Position numbers and translations under genes: made by a program
Notes under the pieces: model-generated
What the model was told of the DNA's origin: nothing
Databases searched by the model: none
The model's input: only the letters and a program-made list of their open reading frames with translations
Assembly (NCBI GenBank): GCA_040954595.2
Contig: CM082580.2
Span: 12,896,001-12,960,000, forward strand
Direction of reading: 5' to 3'
DNA length: 64,000 nt
Source: Balanoglossus misakiensis
Taxonomy: Eukaryota > Hemichordata
Shown here: in pieces, positions 32,433-47,300 of the stretch
Numbering within the stretch: position 1 is the stretch's first letter
Layout: each line of letters opens with the position of its first letter

Positions 32433-32456
32433 GACGTCATTGTTCTCAATGACGTC
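32433..32456. promoter_or_regulatory. Hairpin made of two CRE (TGACGT) sites upstream of gene B coding exon
   Basis: GACGTCATTG at 32433-32442 and its perfect reverse complement at 32447-32456 flank a TTCT loop. The left arm is within a full CRE palindrome (TGACGTCA, 32432-32439). It lies 68 bases upstream of the gene B ATG exon, in the proposed 5' UTR intron. Confidence 0.5.
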
Positions 32457-35238
32457 TTCCCTCAAGTCAATGTAAAGAAAGAGCCTTGAACTGAACTGCA
32501 ATGCGTAAACACGATGGAAAATCGTTGGGGAGGAAGAATAGTTGACAGTCTCAATGTAACAATCCTCGTTGCCCAAGTCACAGTCAGTGCGTAGATTTAC
32601 TACAGGGATGTGCAAACACAGCGGTGACATTTACTTAACATGAAACATGCCATTAAATATTTGCAGGTTGCATATACAATAAAGGAGGCGTTAAAGCCGT
32701 AACAACCGACGATTCGACTTGTTTTCAGTGAAAGGGGAAACCAGTGTGAATATCGTATCCAATGCCGCGGAATAATCGAAAATGTTAACAATAGCCAGTG
32801 TATTCCTTTAACGAAGCCATGCTAAAACTCATACATGCCCTATCCCGGCTCAGTTTGACACGCTGGCCCTGGGTTAGAGAAAAGTTAAACGTTCAAAGCG
32901 AGTCAAAAAATGAACACCAAACTTACGCAGTGAACGACATCTCTGCAATAATAACGTTGTCCGCAGACGAATTTCGAAATAATTCCCATCAACGACCATG
33001 ACTGAGCAATATTCGATTCCGAGAGGAAACGGCAGTCCAGACTTGGCTGGCCTGATCACTGACTCGCTCTGCGGAGCCGTGGCATGATTAATGTAATTCC
33101 TAGCAACATTGCAACCTGTCAGCGTATAGTTGTCACGTGCAATCGACTCCAGCCAATCGTGGAATGCACTCCAGTGGGTGTATTCAAACACGACAGCTGT
33201 CTGAGGAAAACGGAACCTGGCAGCGACTACACAGAAATCGATGGTGCTCGCGCAAGTCATTGAACACCCAGTCAATCATTACAGAACGCAAAACAGCAAG
33301 TGACGTCTAAAACCTGAAAACACTGAGAAACATCCTACCGCCCGTTTAATTTCCCATACATGCACCATGAGAATCTTTCACAGACGCTTGTACGAAAGCA
33401 ACAAAACCTTACACAAGAGCTGCAGTAGTTCAGTGTCTGAGACAAAGCCGGACCTGGGCACTTATCGAGAGAAAAATACACTGCAGTTCGCTTCCTGATA
33501 TTATTCAATTATTCTTGAAGTCAAAAGAACTGGTGCGCCAATCAATTGAAGCCATTCTATAAATTGTCTTCGAAAAGAGATAAAAAAACAGCATATATAA
33601 TTTTTCTCCCAATTTCCAATATTTAGGCGTCGGTCGGTACTCGAATTATACTTTACGACATATCGAATTTAATTATTTTTTCTGGATTAACATAAAAGTA
33701 CACGAACAATGATGAACAGGCAATAGCTATAAGATGCCATTATTTTGGAACTCAAGAAGCAATTACCGTTTGTGGGCGTCGATGTTGTCTCAAGGCGCGT
33801 GTTTTAATAATAGGAACTGTTAGATATTTATTCCACGGGTCTGCGCAGCGTACAAGTTCGCAGAAAATTAGGTCTATGACGATTCTCTGCACATTGTTTC
33901 TAGGATACTTGAAAACAACTCTTTTGGGTTGTTGAGTCATCACCCAAGATTGTTCAAATCAAATGGTGATTAAGTGTTATTACACGCCATCGCAATATCA
34001 TATAATGTTATAGTCATTTTTTTAATTTCTCAATCTAGGTTTATTGCCGCTCCAATATTATAGGTAAGCCCTTTTTGAGATACAAGGTTCGTCGTGTTTG
34101 GTGTGATGACTGACGATGGTTTCCATGGTAATTTAAATGGCAGGAATTGACGTGGGAAGTACGAACAGAGTCCACGAACAGAAGAACTGTCGAAGGTATA
34201 AACTGCCGTCAGTCTTTCGCGTATATATATTTTTGTTGAAACAGTATTGTGTGCGTTGTAATTTGGATCGTACTTGATGGAGGAACGGGTTAATCTAAAT
34301 GACCGTATTTGGCTCATTGGCACGTGTCATCTCAGATATGACGCTATGCTAATCAGTTGATCGTGTCGCCTCTGTACAAAAATATGATTTAGCGTCACCA
34401 GCGCAAATCAAATGGTAAAAGTAACGAAAAGTGCTGAATTGATTTCGCTAGTCCTTATTCGACATTATAAATAACGATTATCGATATCGCGAGTGTTTTT
34501 GTAGTCCAGAACATTCCACGATATCCGTGATGAAATAACCAGTCGTTGTAAAATGGCGTCCACTGAGGTTTACGTGTATCGATGACAAATCCGGAGCGAT
34601 CAGCTTGTTTCACGTATTTACAGTGTAACCGCACGTTGTTTGCTCAGTTCCCCGACAACGAGCAGACGACGACGTTGATAGCCAGCTGGCAAAGATATAA
34701 AAAGCTCTACCCGTAATGAGCGGACGAATTATTACCAAATTTACGACTTATACTCGCGGACCATCCTAGTCGTTCTCATGATGTTTTTATTTATTTTTTT
34801 TTTTTACAAAAGTTGATTATATTTTAGAGGGTTGCAATTCGTAACTGTATAATCGCATCACTCTGGCAAGGCAAGTCTCGAAATTCCTAAACGCATACAT
34901 CTAAATACAGAAAGTTGCGAATACTCGTGTATTTATGTAATTGTTTCTCAGTTTGCCCCCGGGCCCTTTATTAAATGCTTGTCCCCACATAAATGGGAGA
35001 CGATCAATTGATGACAAAAGTGTTGTTGTGTTCACGTCGTTCGTCCTGCACGATGATTTCTTATGGTATTATCTACCTGCGTATCTCTGGCTACCCGTTG
35101 ATGGCTCCATGGCACGCCTTTGTCATGCATATAACTGTCTATTGTCATAGAAAAGACTCTAGCCTGAGTATCAGGAGGGTACAAGAGAATAGGATCGGCC
35201 AATTTAAGGTTTAAATTTCCAACCTCAATAATTCAAGT

Positions 35239-35266
35239 GGTTTCACTCCGATACTAGAGTGAAACC
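35239..35266. repeat. Perfect 10-bp hairpin
   Basis: GGTTTCACTC at 35239-35248 and GAGTGAAACC at 35257-35266 with an 8-base loop. Confidence 0.7.
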
Positions 35267-35420
35267 CAAACCTGGGAAAAATCTACTCTATTAGCCATCG
35301 ATTTTAAACTGGTTCCGAACATTGTAGGACAAAGTGTTGTGCTCAACTGTTGGTGAGGTCAAAGCCCTGACTACTCTCTTGCGGCACAATTAATTTTAAG
35401 GACTCCTTTGTTAACACCAA

Positions 35421-35513
35421 AAGGACCCTTTTCAGGGCGCTTTCACGGATCATACACAGGGGTCCTTCTGGGTCACGCTCGGAAGGGCGCCGTGCGGAAT
35501 CGTGAATCCGTGA
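35421..35513. repeat. Nested inverted repeats (MITE-like segment)
   Basis: AAGGACCC (35421-35428) pairs with GGGTCCTT (35460-35467), and TCACGGAT (35443-35450) pairs with ATCCGTGA (35506-35513). The segment is GC-richer than its surroundings. No target-site duplication identified. Confidence 0.45.
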
Positions 35514-38500
35514 GAGCCAGGCTTAAGCCCAAAAAGAAAAAAAAATACATAAACTTTATCAAGGGATTCGGGCACCAGTGAAGTGTAGAACTGTCAAAGA
35601 CATCTCATTCTTTTTAAGCAAGAAAACTGGATTCTTTCCGCCTGCCAGCTATCACACATGGCTGCCTTCTCACCTGCCCCTCCCTCCAAATGCTTTTAAC
35701 CGACACATTTACATAACCCCTGGTAACCCTAACACATAACCCTGTAGATGGAGAATTTTATGTGCATTCCCTCTTATGTCAATATAAATATATCGCCAAT
35801 TTTAGATTACGACGTGCAAATAGATTGGTGTAGGAGTCAGATACCCTTTGGAAATGTCTTGCAATGACAAACTTACACTACTATATGCGCATGTGTTTGT
35901 GTATATGTTAAAGTATAATTCTTGATGTTCTCGTAATCAGTTTTCAGAATTATTTTGGTTATACCCGGAAATTCTGACGTCAGTACCAATACAGAACACA
36001 TACTACATAAATCGAGCCAGTTGAATTGAATTAGGCTTCCACACGGAGGTATGGCTGTGCTCGAAGAAAGGTCAATCAAATCACCAACCACCTTACGGAT
36101 TGTCTGCAACGACGTTGCAGATTTGACGTAATAAAAGTCGCCTGTGTAGTTTATTATTGCCAAATAATTTGTATTGAATGTTTCACAAATTCAATGGTCG
36201 CTTATAATGGACAGAGTCGGCCCTGTTAAATGAGCGAGTGCTGCCTACAATTTGTTAATTTCCGACAGAACCAGGAGTGTCAACACAAATCTATCAATTC
36301 TGGATTACGTTTCTTTAAGTCATACAATGTATATATAAAGTACGTGAATTGCATTGTTCATAATACATCATAGTCGGTGTATGCCAACTGCAGGTACGGT
36401 GAACACTCTCAGCGCGGATATTGTCAACGCACCTTCTGACATGGTTTTCCTACAATCGACGCCACTTCACCGATGGCAATTATGTTGCTATGGCAAACGA
36501 TAAAACGGGCTCAGTTATCTTGATATTATCGTGAAGAAGGCGCCTAAAAACGGAGCGATACACCCTTATGTCCGGTAGCTAAGGGCATGTATTCATGGCG
36601 AGAAAAGTGTTTAATTTTTTTTAAAGTCTTTAAACGCTGCTCATCCGGGCATCTACGCAAAAGCCGCGCAAGCCCTACTTTCAGAGGAGGAGCAATATGC
36701 TTTCACGCACCTAAATGGTAAAATGACTAAAAACAGCCAGTAATTCAGCAAGATAACAAACTAATTTGGTGATTTACTTCATACATTTCAGCCAGTCGCA
36801 TTTTAGCCTCAGGTTGCCTCACTCAATGCAACGGCAGCTGAAAACAGCTGCGTTCAGAGCTGCACTTGGCCACATTTTATTAGTCAAACATATTCCCAAA
36901 TTACCGTTTTATATCTTGCTAAATGACTGGCCTTTTTGCTTGTCATTTGCTGTATTAGTGGATGAAAGTATATTGCTCCAGCTATAAATATAATGGCTTG
37001 GTGGCGACACTAACTTTATGGTATGTACCGGAAATTATGACGCGAATCAGTTCGTATAAGGCGAGTAGAATTCTGACGCCGACGATTGAGAATAGTTCCT
37101 GAAGCCCACAGAAGCGTGAGTGACGATAATTTAAAGTTGACGAGAATGACGTACACACATGTCGATCAAACGAACGGAACAGATGATTAGTGTTGGGGTT
37201 GTTGGCCAACACGAAACGGAGATATATATGTAGGTAAATAGAACTGCTTTATGCAAACACATTGGGGATAAAAGGTCGTTCTTGTCGAAACAAAACAAAG
37301 GCGGAAATAATCTAAAATCACACCACAGGAAAATTGTCGTTTTTGTTTATTAGATATTAAATGCACATGTGGTATGGATATGAAAAGCGAAATCTCAGTT
37401 GCCAAGTAAATACTGGTACGTCTTATATTTAGAAGTCAAATAACAAAAGAGTCGAGGTTGATGTACTCACCTTGATTGGTTTAAAATAAATTTGACACCT
37501 TGTTGAAATTCAAGTGTATTCTCCAAAGAATACTTCCACGTTCACTTTACATATCCTTTGGTCTTTCGCTGAACGATATAGGGAATTTCAAAAGCTTATC
37601 AAGTCCAACTTTTCCAACCGTGTAACTGTCAATGGTGTTCAACGGCGTCAAATGGCAGGTTATATCTCATGTGCCCCACGACGGTTTAGTACACAGGTAA
37701 ACGATCTCCGCAAGTTTCAAGGTTTCGCTTGTACCGCTACTTTGCAATAGTTCCCATAGTTGTGGCGTGCGCTTGTCAAATATGCGACGTCGGGTCACCT
37801 CAGCTTTGGCATTAGTACAAACTGTCGGCAAGGACGGGTTCCCCGCTGTTGCGACTGGACGTTCAGAAGCGTCTCGAATGTGTGAATGTGCGTAAAATGG
37901 TTGAAATGACGTACCAGTAAAAGTGGAAGCGCTACTATCTGGTCAGCGACGTCATCTCGAAATGTAGCGCTCGGTTGTTAAACATGCAGATTAATAATCA
38001 CATATAATTAGACTTTGCTCTTTCCTGCCGAACTGGTTGGTTGGACGGAGGCGAACTGTTGAACACCGAATATTTTTAAACTGTTTTAGACACACAATTA
38101 AATATCACGGTTGTCTGAAGGCGACCGAACGTGAACAGCAAACGCTATGTTGTCTTCAACCGGAACAATGCCTTTCTTTTTATTTCATACTGCTGCCCTC
38201 TTTATTGACGCAAGCAAAAGAGCAATGCCAAGAAAAATGTTGACCAATTGCAGAGCATGTCTTGTCATATTGTAAGCCCCATTGAAGGTGATGCCTTTTG
38301 AAAACAAATGGCGTGGTGAACGAATAACTGTCAGTATCGCCAAGCAACCTTTGTCCGCCGTTGTCAAGAACGTTTGGCCGTCTACTCGACGGGCATAAAG
38401 AGACGCGAAGATTGAAATAACAACATAAACAAAGTTACAAACATCCCGGACTTTAAATCTCCCTAAATCGCATCATCCCTGTGCCTTCAGGAAAAATACG

Positions 38501-41316
38501 CTCCAGGCAGTGGACATAGAAAAGTGGCCCAGAAGAATGAACGACCTGAAAACCCTTGTTTCACGCAATAAAGTCACCCCGCCAGTACAGGGAGAGATTG
38601 TTTGCGCCAAACCTCTTGACATTTTTCACCTGTTAGTATTACAGTGGCAGTGATAGCAAACAGGCCCCGGCAACCAATCACTCAGTGACCCTTAGTCTAT
38701 CGTGTGACTGGTAACGCAGAAGTAGCCAGAAGGCAACGTCACAGGTGACCGTTGAGGGAGCTGTGAGTGTCTGCCATTGCATTATGGGAATTGTCGAAAT
38801 GAAGCATACGCATTCGCAGTACGAGGGATTTCGAATTGCAGTAATCGTGTACAGTTCACTGCTAAAGTTAAAAGATTAAACTCCGGCTTTAACTAAAACG
38901 CATACATGTGTAACTGGCGCAGTGGTATAAGAACTTGAATTTTAATTCAATGGAAAGAACTCTCTCATAATTGTTCTTCTATACAACATACAGAGCCAGT
39001 CAATCATTTTGCTCCAAAATCAGAAAAAAAGGTCTGTAACACCCATGAAAAGTTACATCTTTCTATCCTTCAAGCAATATAACTGTCATCACTTTGCTTT
39101 CAAATACATGGATACATTTGGCAACATGATTGTAAGATAGACTAGTATGGTGAACAAGTATATTCCAAGGTTACTAACGGGCAAGACATACAATTTTTTT
39201 TTAATTCTGACCTCTGCACTGTCAGCCCACTGGGAAATATTGTTCAAGTAGTTTTATTTGTTCTGTAAAAACAGGCGTTGGGGAGACAAAACTCTGCATA
39301 AAAGTGAAACCTGTACTAATGGTGAGTAATGTAATGGAGTTTGTCTACAGCTTGTCAATAACAAGCAATAGTGAATGCCACGTCTGCGATATCATTTGTG
39401 CATTTCAGAGGTGTCACACTTGGCCAGTTGCATGTCTCTGCTCACCAATTTTCACAGGGGTGGTACAGTAGAATAACATTGTACAATTTGCATATTCCCC
39501 TCTTTCACAAATCCTCTTTTTGGTTGGATAGTTATCATATGTATAGAATACCACAATAAAAAGGGGTGGCTCGCCCTGGTGAAGAAATCTGCAAATTATT
39601 GAGCTTTCACACCTTATCCTAAACACTTAGAGATTAGATTAGAAAGAAACTGGCCAACATTTAGGATAAAGTCACTGACTTCATCCAGACAGCAGTTTCA
39701 CACACAAGATTTATCAGAGAGTGACCACACAAACCTTCCCATAGGTAAAGATGTCCCCAATATGGATTGGACACTTACTTTGTTCATAATGATTCGTAGA
39801 GATTTAGAAAGGGGATCTAAGTGACGGAAGCATGTGCGTAAAGAGCAAATCCACAATGCAGCATTGACAATCTATAGCACCATTTGGGAGTGTAATATTA
39901 AAAGTATTCAATCCTCCCCACCAACTTGAAAGATGAAACAGCCAGGTATACGCATTGATTTTTGGAACTGGCTACTCTTATACAGTATTACACACCAGTG
40001 AAAATGGAATAACAGACACAGGTTGCAAAAAGAAGTCTTGCACATCCTTCTGAAGTTGCCATCATCATTTTTACACAGATCTGGAAAGTGGTCCAACTGC
40101 CAGGTCTCACTCTCTAGCCACACACATTACAATGAAAATCACCACAAGCCTTCATGAGCAGAGAGAGAAAAGGAGTCCTGTCTCCCATCAAATTTAAGTG
40201 ACCAACTACATAAAAATACAAAACAACCTCCCATCAGACTCAACATTTTTTTCAGTGGTTCTACACCTTTAGTTCCCCATAATCTCTTCACCGTTGGTAT
40301 GAACAGAGCTTAACTGTGGTACAGACCAGGACAATATTTACACACTAGTTGACTTACTGTGCAGTGACTGACTATGAATTGGGTCTGCCCAGCCTGTAGT
40401 TTTTTTTTTCTTCACCCATTGAGCAAAATTACTCTTATCCTGGATTTACAGGACAAAGATACACATCTAATTCACATCTAATGATGATTTCTACGGAGGA
40501 CTACCAGCTTTAGAAGATGGTACTCCAACTTGACAGTGGAAATGGGAAAATGAACTTCTAGTCTTGCTTGACCCCTATATAATATGGCTATACTGTTTTT
40601 TAAACAGTATAAACTCACTCACTATATGTTTATTTGGTTTTGACGCTTGCCCTCACAATAAGTATACAAGACACTGCAGAACAAATACAGAACCAAGGGC
40701 AATTCCAAAGTAGTCTGAATTTTACTGGCCCACGGTCCACATTGATACATTTCACGGTTCCTGTGTGTATAGAACACATCCTGAACTCAAACACAATGAA
40801 GTACATTTGATGTCAAAAAGGAGGGGTGTTAGCAGTACTCCCACATTCCTGGTGGCAGTACCTGGAAAGTTTTATATTCCTCATGAGTTACTGAAAGGTT
40901 TACTGATCCGCAGCATGGTAGAGAGCATGACAGCCAAGTGGTCCCAGGTTGCTGAAGTGCAAGGCAGTTTCATGGTTAAAACGTGGCAGTAACACAGAAT
41001 TTTGGCCATCCAGATCTTGAGCATGTGCAATAAGTTTTTTTTTTGTTCGCTGAGTGTGGTCATAACTACCAGATCCCAATTTGGGGGCAGAGGACAAGGT
41101 ATGTCTGTGATCCTGGCCACTGGTGGTACATATGGTAGTCCCAGCATAGTGGTGGTTGCATGGTGGCAGATGGAGGTCAGTGGCAATTTGAGTTCAAAAT
41201 CTTGCAGATAACCGATTCTGATTATTATGTGAATGCAAAGTCCTGATTCAGCAAGTATGTGTGAGTGCTTTGGGTGACCTTAGCAGGGTAGTCCACATGA
41301 GACAGTGTCATCACTG

Positions 41317-44300
41317 TTACAAGCTTGCCATGCTGCTTGATGGTGTTTTGTTTCGGATTCCTGGCTGAAGGTATGGATCTTTGGCTATTGTCAGCACATC
41401 GGATCTGTCATCCTTTTTGTACACAAGGCATCTCCTGATGAAATGCTGTTTGAAAAACAACAACATACATACGCTTATAAATTCTATCAAAGGCAGCTAG
41501 ATAAATATAAAAGTACAAACATAATTATCAAAACAATACTCACTTTGGCTTCAGAGCTAACTACTGGTTTTGCTGGGAAATCTACAGCTGTGGCTTTGAG
41601 AATGGTGTTCTGCTCTAGAATACTCGCCTGGGATAAATTATTGCCAAATGGCTGCAAGAGAGAAGAAATTCAATGGTCAGTCATCACAACCTGAAGATCA
41701 ATGGGCTTACAGTGCCAGAAAGACAAAGGGTAGGTTCATAGAAAAGAGACATTCTGGGGCACACATGACAACTCACCTTTTTGCCATAGAGACATTGAAA
41801 AAAGATAATGCCTACAGACCAGACATCCACTTTTGAAGATATCTTGGGTGGTACTTTACCAACGAGAAAACACTCTGGTGGTAAATACCTGGAAGAAAGT
41901 AGGAATAAAATTGCACTGGTTTATACAAACTACTAGGTCACAAAATTTGGTATATACTTCTGTGTAAAGAATGAGTGTCTGAAAATTAAAAGATGGGGTG
42001 TTTATGTTGGAGTGTTTGGAGTTCATCTACTCACCAGTATGTTCCAGCACCTTGTGAAGTCAAATCCATTCCGCCATCGTTGGAATTGTAATTCTCATCG
42101 TCCATGATTTTGGACAGTCCAAAATCTGTAATCTTAATCTCACCACTCACTGATCCTTTACCTAGTAGTATATTACCTAAGATTGAAACATAGAGGCAGA
42201 ATTCTGGGTGTTACAGTTCTTTCTTAATATCACCATTGAACACTAGTAAATTATCTGCAGAAATGACATTATAAAATGTTTTCAAACCACCTCACTTACA
42301 CATACACTGAACTAAACCTGTGCAACCAATTCAACATGTTCCATTGTATTCAAATGCCTTGCTAATTCATTTTTGTTGCACTAAACACTTGAACAGGCAC
42401 AACAACCTGGTGGAGAGGGGAGAGGTCAGTTTGAGTTGAGCTGATAATACAGACGCTTGCATTCACCAATCAGCATTGGACAAGTCAGATTGGTCATGTG
42501 ACTCTCTGACCTTGACCTTTCAATACACATCTGAACTCACCTGGCTTAAGATCATAATGTATAACAGGTGGTTTCCTTTCATTCAGATATTTCAAGGCAC
42601 TAACTGTCTGCAGGACAATGGATCTTGCTTCCTTCTCCGGAACTATCTTGTTCTGCTTCAAGTGGAAATCGAGATCATTGCCATTACAGTACTCTAGCAC
42701 TGTACAAAATCTGCAAAAGAGACAAAAAAATGACAATTATTAGTATGAGTATCATAACTTGGTCCATGATCAAAAGACGTCATGTCAAATACTGATCAGT
42801 CAAAGCAATCCAAATGCAATGTAATCAACTGACCCTTCTATCTTCGGCAGTGAACACTGTCGTAAAGTAGCTTGGTTTGAAAATCTACAATGTAACAAGA
42901 GCACTGTAGTTTGGAGGAGAGGCATTTTGAATTTGAATTTTAGTGGAAATGTACATTGCTTTTTTGGAATGTGCACATCAAGAAGGGATGAGATGTGAAA
43001 GTACTTCACAGGAAGTTATTTTGTGAGTGAAATGTAAAATATTGAGAATGTGTCTGTGTTAAAATATCAACTGTTTGACCGTTTTGTTTTGGCCAATTAC
43101 AATAATTTACAGTCATCCCATACATATACTATCAGACTCAGAGTTGTGTGTTTTTTTTGGAAAGCTTCGAAACTTATTCCAACAACACTTTGTACTTACG
43201 AGTTGCTATCAATCTCAAAGACATCATACAACTTCACGATCCTGGGATGGTCCAGCGTCTTATGTATGTTGTACTCTCTTAGTGCATGCCTACAATGGAA
43301 AGTCGAGAGGTTTATTACATGCGAAAGAGAGCAGTAAAAAAAGAGAATTTTCAGCACCCATGATACTATCTTGAACCAAAGTCTTTTAACCCTTTCACCC
43401 CCAGTCCTCTCTATAGAGGTTCAACCTTCCCATAGAAAACAATAGATTTGGACTAGACCATAGTGGTGAATGGGTTAAAACAACCACTTACTTGATATAG
43501 TTGGCCTTCTTGTCTTCCTTCCAGTCTTTATTGAGTTGATGGACCTTACAGGCCACGTACCTCTGTTCCTTTAAATCAAAACCCTGTCATCAGAGACGGA
43601 AGAAGAAAAATCATTGGTCATGTGAAATAAAACAATCTGTGATATTGCCAACATGTACATAATTGTCCAGCTGAGCTTAAACTTAGCTAGCTAGCCGACT
43701 GTGAGTATAGAACAATGGATATAATAAAAAATTTGAGTCTGGCGATTTTATTAGTTGATGTCTTATGGCACTACTTACCTTGTGTACTTCACTAAATCCC
43801 CCTTTCCCCAGTAAATGTAATAGTAGATAGCGTTCGTTCAGGACAGGGTGGTCTTTGAACCTAGACTGGTCTTCATTGTGTATTCTCTTCAATTCTCGTA
43901 TATGCAGGTTGCGTTCCCTTTCCAACTTTTCTAATTCAATTTGAAGGTCTTGCTCCTCCTAATAAATTGAATGCAATAAGTGTCACGTCAGAATGACCAA
44001 CTTCCTATCTACACAGACATGATTTGCTTACGAAGACAACCAACTACATGGCATCTTCACTTCATGTCAACTGCATTAACTCTACCACCCCCAATTCCCT
44101 TTATACAGGTCCAACTTTACCATATAAAACAATGGGTTTGGACTGAACCATGGTAGTGGAAAGGGTTAAACAGCATCTCGATAAACTAGAGAGAATCCGT
44201 ACCTTTTTAAGGGCTGAAGCTCTAAGTTTAAGAATTTCCTCTTGTTCAAAATATTCTTGCAGCGTGAGCGCTGGTAGCTGTGGTTTGAGGAAGCCATCGT

Positions 44301-47300
44301 CGCTTCCATTGGACTTGGGCTTGCTACTTTTGCTACTCGATGTCTGTGACGAAGTACTTGGTTTTCTCTTGAGTAGAAGTTTACGATGCCTCTCCAACTC
44401 TTCTCTTTCTGAAGCAATCGACTCTTGTTGCCTGATGTAACAAGAAAGAAATCAAAGACATTAACGGAAATACTCATCAGGCTAGCCTTGTCCCAGGTGG
44501 GATTAAGATGTGAACTTGAGTGTGATCATAAACCCACAGCCAGGTGTAACACTAACAGGTAGACTTGTCCCTAACATTTTTTCAAGAATGAACACAACAC
44601 AAATTACTTACTTCATGAGATCGGTGAAGGCAAAACCATCTTGCCAACTCTCCACAAACGAGGCGCCTTGCCTCTGAGTTGTAAATTGACCTAGTCGAAG
44701 CCTGTTCCCCATGCTGTGTTTTCTGACTTCCTTTTTCTCTTGTAACGACTGTAATGGACAAAGATAAAAATAAGGATTACACTCAAAAGACTACCACAGC
44801 AGGGATCAAACAGTCAATCAAAATTCCAAGACTTTCAGGAGCTTTCCCAAATCCCTTCAAAACACTGGTATTTTATGATTATAATTTATATAGCACAAAA
44901 TAAATTTCCTCTCACTTCATTCAGCAGCACAGCTATTTTCACTTACCTTTTCTATGAGTAACTGTTTATTCATGGCAACACATTTCTTACACATTTCTTT
45001 CTGCTTTTCCAAAGAACTTTCAAGATTTTCTATTTTCTGTCGTAGTTGAGCAGTTGTCTGTAAAGAAATGACACAAATTAGATTATCTGTCTGGCCTTGC
45101 CACGCGGAAGGAAGTTCAACATCTCTTGTGTCAACATGAAGACTTGCAACTAGCCCAGAGCACAGGAAAACATCACATGCTTGAAACACAAGTCATGCAC
45201 TTATTGGAGATATTGTCCCACACTCAGCCATGGCTTGCGTGAGACAAAGTATCCCAAACTCATTGTGGTGTGAGATTATATAATTCTTACCCTTAGTAAT
45301 TCATCGATTCTGCTTTCTTTCTTCTGTAAGTCATCAGACACTTTGACTTCTAGATCGAGGATGTCTCGCATGGACATTTGACTCTGAAATAAGACACAAA
45401 ATGAATAAATTCACAAACTAATGTAAACTTATGCAACACATGGTCATTCAAGACGCCCTTTTACCATGATGTATGGATGTATGTAATTTAGAGGCAAGCA
45501 ACAACACTACTACAGTGCTAGCCAACAAGAATCAAGGTGTTGACTATTTCAAGTGCTCATTGACTACCGGTAATCACCTTTATTTGCTTACCTGAGTTTC
45601 TACTGTACAGAAATCCACTCGTCTTGACAAGTGTGAGAAACATGATAAATCTACACTGTTTCCCATTGGTGGCGAACTGGGAAACTGCAACAAAGAGATC
45701 ACATGGCAGATGGAGTTACACATGGAATACATTACATCACTATACCTTTAGCAGTCAGGGCTACTTTCTGATGTGTGATTATTTTCTTTTGGAGAGTCTG
45801 GAGTGTCACCAAAGAACACATCTATATGATGTAACCCCTTTTACTTCTATAGTTTGGTCTCAATTTAATATTTTAAAGATAAACATGGACCACTGAAGAG
45901 GGAAATGGGGGTAAAAGGGCTACGGTGCAAGAAGAAAACTTACCATATGAAAAGCACCACCAGGTGACTTAGGATTATTCGTCAAACTAGCTCTACTCGG
46001 ACTTGTAGATGAATACTTCAGGAGAGAAAAAACAAGCAATTAGTGACGATTAGGCTTAAACTCTGCAGCCTATAATACCACCCATCAGTCATATTTTGCT
46101 GTTTATCACCTAAGCTTATTGTCCATATTTGGGATGCTAATGAGAAGGAAACACAATGGCCTTCGCCTTCGTCTATGATCCGATGAGAATGACAGTGATG
46201 ACATCATGCATCATTGCATGTCTATCCTGTCTCCGAGTATTGAGATCACAACCAAGCTTTCACCCTTCTCAGGAATCCTACTCAATAACAAGCCAGTGCC
46301 CTTATAAACCACTTCCCAAAGTTGTAAGAATCTGACATACCTTAAAATATTCACTAATTTTTTTGCCTGACGTAACTGTAAAGGGGAAAGAAAATTTGCA
46401 TGTTTAGTGTTTCATAACAATGAACAAGATTAGGGTAAATATGGTGAATCAGATTACCGGTACACATGATAACACTCCTCCAATGGATAGACATGCCAAT
46501 GAACATTTAGGTAGAATTTACATATACATCCACACTCCCTGATATATCGAGTTATCAGACGTGCAAAATGTGTCTTCATTTACCTGAATTTGGGTCCAAA
46601 ATGTCCCCTTTCCTTTTCCGTTTTCTTTCTGACCCAGGCCTTTTTTCTGGAGTCTGAAAGTTAGGAAGAAACATTTGTATAATCAGTTCAACTAATCACC
46701 ATTACTGAACACTACAATTTACAAAATTACTTCCTCACTCAAACATTGCAACAAACAACGACATGGCACCTACATCCACATCTTTGTCACTACAGGAGCC
46801 TTGACTCGTTAGGCTAAGATTGGAGTCTTCCCTAATAACACCACTGGCAGAAGATGATTCCCGAATGGTTGCACTTCTGCTGGTCTGTGATCCAAAGAAT
46901 CTGGCCTCCAGGAGTTCAAGGCGTTGCGGGTCAGTATTTCTCAGCTCTTCCATGCTATTCACAGGGGAAAAATAAAAATAAATAAAAACAAAGATAAATT
47001 CACAGGACTTTGTAAAGATTGAGCTGAGAATACATCTCATGATTTTTTTGCAGGGTGTACCATGTGAAACACAATGTCCTACGTGCACTGTACACGTAGG
47101 ACATCATGTCCACTGATACAATCATCGCTATGCTTCGCACACCCAATTACAAAGTTCAACATGACTGAGAGACTTCCAGAATCCTCCATTATTCAGATCA
47201 CGATCAGTGCTGTCAGTAATTCGCACCATGCGCTGTCCAGTATGTGGTGTTAAGACAATAATTCTTGTCTGCAAAACCAGTTCCAGCCGACTCATGGCTC

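Larger units (their letters stand above)
32366..41316. other. Intergenic interval: gene B upstream region and TLK 3' UTR
   Basis: About 9 kb. The first ~900 bases are probably the promoter and 5' UTR of gene B. From roughly 39.2 kb to 41.3 kb is probably TLK 3' UTR; minus-strand AATAAA hexamers occur at 39253-39258 and near 40628. The middle has hairpins near 35.2-35.5 kb and only short open frames with no recognisable product. Confidence 0.45.

Noticed and set aside
32874-33275. 133-codon minus-strand frame upstream of gene B
   Set aside because: Its frame does not match the phase of the gene B acceptor and it resembles no known protein; at most it overlaps a 5' UTR exon.
35423-35440. Histone-like stem-loop (GGACCCTTTTCAGGGCGC) far from any histone gene
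   Set aside because: The two outer base pairs are mismatched, no histone frame lies upstream and no U7 target follows. It is explained by the local nested inverted repeats.
38926-38996. tRNA-like sequence starting TGGCGCAGTGGTATA
   Set aside because: The A-box resemblance and an anticodon-like hairpin are present, but no B box, no acceptor stem and an implausible anticodon.
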